Origin: DASRQZ01 sp964571275
GTDB lineage: Bacteria; Myxococcota_A; Polyangia; Fen-1088
Assembly: GCA_964571275.1 (NCBI GenBank)
Contig: CAZNCQ010000158.1
Span: forward strand, 1-16,334
Length of the DNA stretch: 16,334 nt
Reading direction: 5' to 3'
In this document: piece after piece, positions 8,100 through 15,300 of the stretch
Layout: each line of letters starts with the position of its first letter
How positions within the stretch are numbered: position 1 is the stretch's first letter
Program-made: the position numbers and the translations under genes
The notes under the pieces: generated by a model
What the model saw: only the letters and a program-made list of their open reading frames with translations
What the model was told of the DNA's origin: nothing
The model's database searches: none

Positions 8100-10151
8100 C
8101 TAGTTGACGTTCGCCGTAAAGGCGGTCTCTTTCAATCCGACACCGTCTGCGCCGGTCCAAATTTCGAATCCGGCGAAGAGGTCGGTGACAAGCCAACTCG
8201 CAGAAACTCGCATATTGGATGGGATGCTGGTGTTAGTAGTTGCGTCCATCAGGAAGGGCTTCAAATCGACATTCGTCCATGTCGTGCCCATGATCGGGGT
8301 CGGCGCTACGTACGAGATGACCGGACGGTTTGGATTTGTCCCCATATTTCGGGGCCCCACCCAAATATTCCAGGTCCGGGCGCCAATGGTCGTGCTTCCC
8401 ACCATATTGCCGATGGGTTGGTTCCCGCTTGGCTTGTACAACCAAACCATGACGAAGCCGCTGAGCGCGTCGTTGTAGCCAATAGCCGGCGCGGGCGGCG
8501 CCGCGAGCCAAATGTCGTAGGTTGCGTTGTAGTTGCCTGTTGGCGTCGCGGCATTGTTGGGCGGCGTCCAGTTGAACGTGCTCGTCAGCGTCCCGATGGC
8601 GCTGATCGCTTTCGGCAACCCATCACCATCAGGCGTCGTCGCCAGGACGCCGGGCAGAAGCCCCGCGGTTTGGCCTTGGGCACCGATGTAGAGCGACGGG
8701 AACGACACCGGGACGCCGCCGCCAGGCGCACTACCCGTCCAACTCGCGACGGTAAAGCTATTTCCCACGTAGTTGATCGTCTGATCGGACCCAGTCGGAT
8801 TGCCCCAGTTGTTGTTGTAGACGATGTACGCCTTGCCGCCGACCCCCGGCGCAGCGGTCTTCACCCGCTGAAGATCAATGTCCTTGCCACCCGACGGGTC
8901 GGGCCCACCGATCGTTCCCGTCAGCGTCGGGTAGGGATTCGGGGTGTACGTGGGGGCCGCCGATACCGACGTGCCGAAGGCGAAACCGCCGACGCAATAG
9001 CTGAACGGGCTCGGAATCAGCGTGCCGGGCACCAACAACGAGATCGCCGAGATCGGCTGCATGTTATAGGGCTGTCCGCTGTTGTTGTAGCAGGCGGTGT
9101 TAAAGGCGCTGAAGGGCACGAAGACCGGTCCCTGTACCTGCGTGATGGTCGCGCACCAGCGGTGATTGGCGTCGGTCGTACCCATCGGATCCTGAATCTG
9201 CACGCGAATGTTCGAACCGGTGAGCCGATCGTAGCTGAGCGCGATCCCGGTGCCGGTGGGCGTGATGGTCGGGAGCGTGGTCGTCGTCGCCGCATTCGCG
9301 GCGCACTGACTGGCCGAGTTGGTTGCGGCTTCGGCGAGGTTGAATCCCAGAAGCGCCACCGTCGCCGAATTGACCGGATCAGCGCCAACCGTGCCCTTCA
9401 CGCAGTAGGGGAAGGCTTGGGGCGTTTGAGCCGTGAAATCCGTCGGCGTGTTGGTCGTCCCCTTGCTCAGCGTATCCGCCCCTGTCCAGGTGCACCCATG
9501 GAAGGAGCCCATGGTGTAGTAACCGGGAGGAGGACCGGAGGTCGTTCCGCCTGCACCGCCGGTGCCGCCACCGGTCATGCCGCCCGTGCCGCCCGTCTTT
9601 CCGCCAGTTCCACCGCCCGTGGTTCCAGCAGTTCCGTTGCTTCCGCCAACGCCGCCCCCGGTCGTCCCGCCAGCTCCCGTCGTGATGTTCCCACCAGCGC
9701 CGGTCGAGCACGAGGTTGCGCAGGTACCGTTGCTACACTGCATCTTCCCCGGCCCGCAGACACACGCGCCATTGCAAATCTGGTCCGAGCGGCAAGTCGT
9801 GCCGCATCCGCCGCAGTTCGTCGGGTCGGTCGTGAAGTCGGCGCAGCCGTTGCCGCACATGCGAGTCGATCCCGAGCAGCTCGACGAACAGGTTCCGCCG
9901 TTGCAAACCTGACCGCCGGTGCAGGCAGTGCCGCAGGCGCCGCAGTTGTCGCCGCTGGTGTCCAGGTTGACGCACGTCCCGTTGCAGGAAGTGGTTCCCT
10001 GTCCGCACGTCGCGGCGGGAGTCGCCTGGGCGCAACCCGCTACCGCGAGCGCGAGGCCGAGCAGGGCGCCGAGGGCCCAATTTCCAGGCACCTTAGAGGC
10101 ACGCTCGAGATCCACACCAAAGCTACGCAACAGGTCACGACGTAGGTTCAT
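8100..10151 (-). CDS. Modular GH12-like lipoprotein, nucleophile position altered
   Basis: 683 aa; the ATG at 10151 is preceded by AAGGA seven bases upstream. A lipoprotein signal ends in VAGC (Cys40). Next come a Cys-rich region (49-148, about 20 Cys, repeated NCGACGTACTGGQVC-like units), a Gly/Thr linker (151-207), a beta-rich presumed carbohydrate-binding domain (about 208-400) and a C-terminal glycoside hydrolase family 12-like domain (about 430-683). GH12 features kept are YDIW (545-548), VMVW, QPIG (578-581), ISYVAP and GFEIW with Glu663 as acid/base. In the family the nucleophile glutamate occupies the first place of E-[ILV]-M-[IV]-W; here it is Phe566 (codon TTC at 8454-8456). Family enzymes cut beta-1,4-glucan or xyloglucan. 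This one may only bind glycan. The antisense open frame of the same length is a shadow. Confidence 0.88.
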   Translation of the reverse strand: MNLRRDLLRSFGVDLERASKVPGNWALGALLGLALAVAGCAQATPAATCGQGTTSCNGTCVNLDTSGDNCGACGTACTGGQVCNGGTCSSSCSGSTRMCGNGCADFTTDPTNCGGCGTTCRSDQICNGACVCGPGKMQCSNGTCATSCSTGAGGNITTGAGGTTGGGVGGSNGTAGTTGGGTGGKTGGTGGMTGGGTGGAGGTTSGPPPGYYTMGSFHGCTWTGADTLSKGTTNTPTDFTAQTPQAFPYCVKGTVGADPVNSATVALLGFNLAEAATNSASQCAANAATTTTLPTITPTGTGIALSYDRLTGSNIRVQIQDPMGTTDANHRWCATITQVQGPVFVPFSAFNTACYNNSGQPYNMQPISAISLLVPGTLIPSPFSYCVGGFAFGTSVSAAPTYTPNPYPTLTGTIGGPDPSGGKDIDLQRVKTAAPGVGGKAYIVYNNNWGNPTGSDQTINYVGNSFTVASWTGSAPGGGVPVSFPSLYIGAQGQTAGLLPGVLATTPDGDGLPKAISAIGTLTSTFNWTPPNNAATPTGNYNATYDIWLAAPPAPAIGYNDALSGFVMVWLYKPSGNQPIGNMVGSTTIGARTWNIWVGPRNMGTNPNRPVISYVAPTPIMGTTWTNVDLKPFLMDATTNTSIPSNMRVSASWLVTDLFAGFEIWTGADGVGLKETAFTANVN
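9531..9701 (-). repeat. Gly/Thr-rich linker repeat in GH12-like gene
   Basis: This stretch encodes residues 151-207, almost all Gly, Thr, Ala and Ser in irregular TGG and GGTGG units, with an underlying degenerate 9-bp pattern (GGCACGGGC-like on the coding strand). It separates the Cys-rich module from the glycan-binding and GH12-like domains. Such flexible linkers are typical between domains of exported myxobacterial enzymes and are prone to slippage. Confidence 0.75.
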
Positions 10152-10267
10152 GCTAGGGTCCTTCTCTTGTTGGGTCGGCGAGGGGCGCGACTTAGAGGAA
10201 TCTAACCAGCACGGACTCGCCGAGCGCTTAAAGTTGCAGAAACCGCCGGGGCGCGGGAGGCCAGACC

Positions 10268-10289
10268 CTCATACCCCAAAGCGTATGAG
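10268..10289. promoter_or_regulatory. Inverted repeat upstream of the GH12-like gene
   Basis: CTCATAC (10268-10274) and GTATGAG (10283-10289) form a perfect 7-bp inverted repeat around an 8-base spacer, 117 bases before the GH12-like start codon. The rest of the 279-base gap (10152-10430) holds no gene and no clear promoter hexamers. The repeat could be an operator for a dimeric regulator, or a weak hairpin after the decayed RCC1 gene; there is no U-run. Which, if either, cannot be decided from sequence. Confidence 0.35.
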
Positions 10290-10430
10290 CGCGCAACCGT
10301 TCAGCGAACAGTACGAAGGAGTGGTCACGTTGGCGAGCAGCGTCGACGTCGGAACCGTCGAAATCCCGAATGAAGCAGCCCTCTCGGTCGTGCCGAAGGC
10401 GATTTCAGATGCTCGAGCGTCGCGGCCTTC

Positions 10431-11262
10431 CTACCAGCCCGCGACCTGGACCGGGATGGGGTTGGTAGCGCGTGTGCGATCGCCGAGCTCGCCGTCGTCG
10501 TTCCGACCCCAACACCAGACGTCGCCACTGCCCATCACTGCCATCACTGCGCAATTATGAGCCACACCGACCGAAAGCTGGGAGATGGTCTCGCCGGTCG
10601 GGAGGCCCATCACCGGAGCCGGCGTGGCATTGCCCGCAGTGATGCCCCCGTTGCCGAGTTGCCCGAAGATACTGATTCGCACCCCAGCACCAGACGGCAC
10701 TGCTTGAAACGGCGCCTGAAGTGTCGTTGCCCAGACTGATTGAGGTAGCGGGCCGGCTTATACCGAATCCAAGCACAACGCCCGGAGTGAGGATGTCCGG
10801 GTCTGCAAATCCGTTGCTCTTGCAGGTGCCCGACGCGTCACAGGTTCCCGCACAGCTGTCAGCGTCAGCTGCGTTGAGCACTGCAGCGCAGGTCCCAGCC
10901 GCATTCGCGCAGGTCTGACAGTTTCCGCACGCCGCCGAGGAGCAACAGACACCGTCGACACAGTCGCCCGATCGGCAATCGGTACCGAGGTGGCACGTAG
11001 TGCCGTTTGTGGCTCCTCCTGCTCCGCTGCCGCCAGTGCCGGTCTTTCCACCGGCGCCGCTCCCTGCGCCGCCTCCTGCTCCGCTACCGCCGCCGCCCAT
11101 TCCTCCGAGGCCAATTCCGCCGGTTCCGCTGACGCCGCCCCTCCGGGCGAGCCCCCAGCCCCGGGGTTGCCACCGAGGCCCGCACCCGTACCAGCGGCGC
11201 CCCCCGTCCCCGCGGCCTTCCCTCCGCTGCCGGTCGCGTCCGGGGTTTCAAGATGGAGTTGA
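10431..11262 (-). pseudogene. Decayed RCC1-repeat, Cys-rich protein gene
   Basis: Read 5' to 3' on the minus strand, a Gly-rich segment (GSGGKAAGTGGAAGTGAGLGG) continues in another frame (SGTGGIGLGGMGGGGSGAGG) after a shift at about 11131-11145, in a G-rich run. That second frame gives a Cys-rich module (TTCHLGTDCRSGDCVDGVCC onward) and the start of an RCC1 repeat, AVWCWGANQY. The RCC1 reading then resumes out of phase as GQLGNGGITAGNATPAP through to GDVWCWGRNDDGELGD and the stop at 10431; the break coincides with an extra GAAG at 10665-10668. Only about 1.7 RCC1 units remain where family members usually have several. No signal peptide is joined in frame. Sequencing error could explain single shifts, but two shifts plus the lost repeats favour a pseudogene. 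Confidence 0.72.
10532..10549 (-). repeat. 9-bp tandem duplication in RCC1 remnant
   Basis: CCATCACTG occurs twice in a row (10532-10540 and 10541-10549). On the coding strand it inserts an extra AVM into what should read HNCAVMGSGDVWCWG, an in-frame duplication inside a conserved RCC1 motif. It is another mark of relaxed constraint on this gene. Confidence 0.75.
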
Positions 11263-11534
11263 CCCGCTCGAGAGATCGCATGCTACGGACGTTCAGATGG
11301 TCCGGCCAGCGTCGCTCGCCAGCCATCCGGACCGTCGGCCACGATGCCCGACGACGACAAGCATGGCGACCACGAGCACACGTCTCGGGCATGCTGGTCG
11401 CGCCACGGGCGATCTTCCGTGATGGCGTTGAAGACGATCGCCCTTGGATTGTATCGGTCCACCGGGAGCACCGCCCGAGGGATGGGAACAGGTGCATTCG
11501 CGGCGAGGAGTGAGTGCCCATGGCGTCACGCGTG
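11263..11534. other. Gap without a supported gene
   Basis: This stretch lies between the candidate immunity gene and the RCC1 remnant. Several short open frames exist on both strands, none with family resemblance. One minus-strand frame from a GTG at 11406 reads RPACPRRVLVVAMLVVVG, which looks like the n- and h-regions of a signal peptide, but it stops before reaching the Gly-rich frame. It may be the broken 5' end of the RCC1 gene. No terminator-like hairpin was seen after the stop at 11535. Confidence 0.45.
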
Positions 11535-12356
11535 TCAATCCTTGGGCGCAAGAACGCCCTTCAGCTTTGCGAGCAGCTTTCTTTGGCCCTTGCTCAAGGA
11601 TTCCAGGATCGGTATCGAGGAGAGGAAGGAGCGCGCGTCTGCGGCCAGTGCGTTTTCCTCCGCCAGGCGAAGGAGGATCGCGAACTGGCCGCTTTCCCAG
11701 AGAGGACGGACGTTCGCGAGGTTGGCTGGCGCCTCCGCCGAGAAAGCACGCGCTTTCAGCCCTGTCTCGCGGCGCTTCCGTTCTTCGACAGCACGCCGCA
11801 CGGCAGGGGCGTCACCGAGCTTCGACAGCAACTGCTGTAGGAACCCGTCGATCCAGGGCTCGGGACGAATGGCCAGGTCGGCCATGAGGGTTGCGCGCGC
11901 AGATGGATCGAGGGCGAACGCTGCGAGGATCTCCTTGGCTTGTTGGGTCCCGACGGATGCAAGCAGGTCCATGAAGCGCCGGAGGTGCTTGTGGTCGCGA
12001 AGGCTATCTCGGAGTGTCGCCAGGTCGATCTCGGGGAAGTCTTCCCCGAACGCAGTTCGCTCCAAGGCCTCGAGGATCTCGCCTTGAAGCTCTGCTGTGG
12101 TGGATGGCGCACAGAACGCCTGCACGAGAAATGGAACGGCCTGGGGGCTTGCGAGGTCCTTGAGGAGCCAGCTTGCGAGGACTCGCTTCTCCGGATCCAT
12201 GGATTTCGACAGAAGCGCCGTTCCAAGGCTGCGAACGAGTGCCTCGCGATCCCGCGCTGCCAGACCATCGCGGAGGGTCAACGCGACGGAACGGGTGGAT
12301 GCAAGTAGCTCCTCAATAGCCTGTTCCCAGGAGGGATCCGGAGTCTGCATGGTCAT
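11535..12356 (-). CDS. HEAT-like helical protein, candidate Rhs immunity
   Basis: 273 aa from the ATG at 12356, which shares ATGA with the stop codon of the rhs gene; an ATG two codons later (12350) is an alternative. The earlier open frame is rhs sequence read out of phase. No signal peptide or membrane segment is present, so it should be cytoplasmic. The product is predicted all-helical, with HEAT/ARM-like pairs such as DPEKRVLASWLLKDLASPQA, then AVPFLVQAFCAPSTTAELQGE, and ends in a basic helix SKGQRKLLAKLKGVLAPKD. In polymorphic toxin loci the gene directly after the toxin tip normally encodes its immunity protein, and stop/start coupling would keep the antidote in step with the toxin. I recognise no named immunity family; the immunity role rests on position. 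Confidence 0.8.
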   Translation of the reverse strand: MTMQTPDPSWEQAIEELLASTRSVALTLRDGLAARDREALVRSLGTALLSKSMDPEKRVLASWLLKDLASPQAVPFLVQAFCAPSTTAELQGEILEALERTAFGEDFPEIDLATLRDSLRDHKHLRRFMDLLASVGTQQAKEILAAFALDPSARATLMADLAIRPEPWIDGFLQQLLSKLGDAPAVRRAVEERKRRETGLKARAFSAEAPANLANVRPLWESGQFAILLRLAEENALAADARSFLSSIPILESLSKGQRKLLAKLKGVLAPKD

Positions 12357-15300
12357 TTGCAACTCGTGAGATTCGTTCCGCGGTTCTCGATGTCGAATCG
12401 AACGTTCTCTCCCTGAAGCCATTCTCGGAGGATGTTTCCACCGTCGGAGATTCCCCCAGCGGCGGCAATGCCTCGGAGCTTCTTGCTCAACTGCGCCGCT
12501 GCACCGTGGGCGGCCGGGATAAGGCCTCGTTCGCCCGCGGGTACGTCCTGGATTGCCTTCATCATGGCTCGTTCTACTTCCAAGGCGGTAACCGCCGAGG
12601 TCTTCTCCACCGCCACGCTCGCGAGATTCGCGTTTCCACGTTGGATCTGAACGCGGACCATGTTCGAGACGTCGGCGAGTCCCAACGGGTCCGTGACCAC
12701 CAACGGGTCGTCCACGTACTTGTAGAGTTCGAGGCACCGCGGCGCGAAGAGGGGATCTCGCGATACGTAAGATCCCCGGGGTTCGTAGTACCGGAACCGG
12801 TTGTAGTAGAGCCCGGTCTCCGCGTCTTCGTACTGACCGGGCCAGCGGAAGGGGCAGGCCTCCCGGTGGCCGGTGAGGTTGCGCAGATCGCCGTAGGCGT
12901 CGATGGTCGCGGACCAGACTTCGGCGCCGGCGGCGTCGTACATCGCGGTTGGCGCGCCGAGGTGATCCGTGATGATCGCATAGCGTGCGTCGCCGACGAG
13001 CTTGGCCATGGGGGCGAAGGTCTCGGGATCGAAGAGCCAGGTGATCGGGTCTTCGGCGGTGCCGGGCTCGGTGGCGCCGGCGCTCCAGACGGGGAGGGCG
13101 GGCGTGACTGGCTGCGGTGCGGAGAACGAATCGTCAGGAGGTCCCTGAGAGGGCTTGGCGGCGCGCTCGAATCGGCGGCGGCGGGCGGCGAGCTCGTCGA
13201 GGACGGCGACGTCGGCGAGGGGAGTCTGGGTCGAGGCGTGGGAAGCGGGGCGGCCTTCGAGCCACTCGTGCAACGGGACGTTGCCGTCCCAGATCCACTT
13301 CGTCGTTCGGGCGCGGAACGTCTTCGAGAGGCGGCGTGCGAGGGCGTCGTAGGTGAACGTGACGCCTTCGCCGTCGGGGCGGACGACCTTCGCGAGCATG
13401 CCGGCGGCGTTCCAGTGGTAGGTCCAGACGCGGACATTGTTCGCGCGCGCGGAGACCTCAGCATCGACCTCGATCTTCTTCACGAGGTTGCCCTCGGGGT
13501 CGTATTCGTAGGTGACGACGCTGCCGTCGGGCTCTCTCGATTCGAGGAGCTGACCGGCAGGGCCGTACTTGCGGTCGGTGCGGGCCTGCGTGCGGAACAG
13601 GTTGCCGACGGCGTCCGGCAGGCGGAGGTCGACGCGGCCGTCCTCGTAGGTCGCGGCGGCGAGGTTGCCAAGGGCGTCGTGCTCGTAGCGCACGGGGCCG
13701 CGGGCGGCGTCGACCACCGTGCGCAGGCGGTCGTTGACGTCCCAGGTGTAGTGAACGGCGCGGTGGAATTCACCGGCGGCGGTGATCTCCTGCTGCGTGG
13801 GGCGGCCGACGGCGTCGCGCTGCCAGCGGGCGCGCACGCCGCCGGGGAGCTGGCGCTCGACCTCCAGGCCAAGCACGTCGCGCGACACCCGCGCCTCCCA
13901 GACATTGCCGTCTGCCGCGCTCGCTCCGCCGAGCTCGTCGGTGCCCGCGCGCGCAACGCGGGCCCGCACGCCGGTCATCTGCCCGGCGGCGTTGCGCTCG
14001 ATGCGCTGGTCGAGGCCCTTCGACGAGCGGAGGCGCACGCGCATGCCGAGCGCGTTGTACTCGGACGCGATCCAGTCTTCACCGACCGTCTCCTGCAGCA
14101 CTCTCCCCAGCAGGTCCCGCTCCAGCTTCACCGTGGCGGTGTCGTTCTTGGCCTCGACCAGCTCACCGTCTTTGCGGTAGGCGTAGGCCTCGCTGCTGCC
14201 GTCGCTGTGCTCGACGGCGACGACGCGGCCGGCCGGGTCGTAGGCATACTGGGTCTCGTGGCTCGCGGGGCGAAAGACCCTGGTCACGCGGCCGCCCTTG
14301 TCGCGCGCGTACTGGCGGCGAACACCGTCGAAGCCGCTCTCGACCTCGACGCGGCCGGCAGCGTCGATCCGGAACTCGTATGCGTGACCGTGCTCGTTCT
14401 CGATCGCGACGAGACGTTCCTCGGTGTCGTAGACGAAGCCGACGCGCGTGCCGGCCTCGGTGCGCGACGAGACGCGGCCCATGCCCTGGTACGTGAAGCG
14501 CACATCGTGCTGCTGGTCGCGCGCGTGCACGACGTTGCCTTCGGGGTCGTAGTCGAGCTCGCGCACGTTGCCGTCGGGCTCGACCACGCGGACGACGCGC
14601 CCGAGCGCATCGTGCTCGCGCTGCTGCACGTTGCCGGCGGCGTCGAGCGCGGCGGTGCAGCGTCCGAGGCGGTCGTAGCGCCAGCGGCTGACCGCGCTGT
14701 CGGGCGAACGCAGCGACGTGACGTTGCCGTCAGCGTCGTAGCGCAGGCTGGTCTCTTGCCCGGCGGGATCGGTCAGGCTCACCAGCCGCTTGACGCGCGC
14801 GGCTTCGGGCGCGGCTCCCGATCGCGCGGGAACGCGGGCCGTCGTCGGCTCCGCATCGGCGCGCCAGTGAAATTGCACCCGGCGTCCGACTGAATCCATG
14901 CGCCCGACGAGCCGCCCGCGCTCGTCGTAGCCCCAGGTCCATTCACCGCCCATCGCGTCGACCGCGCGCACCGGCAGGTTCTGGCCGTCGAACTCGATCC
15001 GGACCACGGCCCCGTCGGGGCCGGTCACCCTGGTCACATTGCCGCGCGCGTCGTGCTCCCACGTGGTCTCGCCGCCCATCGCGTCGGTCTCTTTGACCTT
15101 CCACAGCGTACGCTCGTCGTACGCGAACGCGGTCTCGCCGCCGAGCGGGTCGATCACCTTCACGACGCAGCCGACGGGGTTCATCTTGTACGTCGTCGTG
15201 CGGCCCAGGCTGTCGGTCACGCAGGTGACCTTGCCGGCCTTGTCGTAGTCGATGACGTGGTCGTAGATGCCGCCGTCGCCCCACGTCCGCACGCAGTACG

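Noticed and set aside
9531..9701. Gly-rich repeat considered as a CRISPR-like or VNTR array
   Set aside because: Units are irregular, have no spacers and lie in frame within a coding region.
9562..9912. Pro/Val-rich plus-strand frame that looks like a PPV repeat protein
   Set aside because: It is the reverse complement of the Gly/Thr linker and Cys-rich coding of the GH12-like gene.
8094..10145. Plus-strand open frame of 683 codons opposite the GH12-like gene
   Set aside because: It has no recognisable domain, while the minus strand gives a signal peptide, lipobox, ordered Cys-rich modules and a GH12-like fold over the same bases.
11344..12087. Plus-strand open frame of 247 codons overlapping the immunity candidate
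   Set aside because: Ser/Arg-rich shadow; the minus strand carries an ordered helical protein coupled to rhs.
12506..14893. Plus-strand open frame of 795 codons opposite rhs
   Set aside because: Antisense shadow of high-GC YD-repeat coding; the product is low-complexity Val/Ala/Arg/Gly without domain features.
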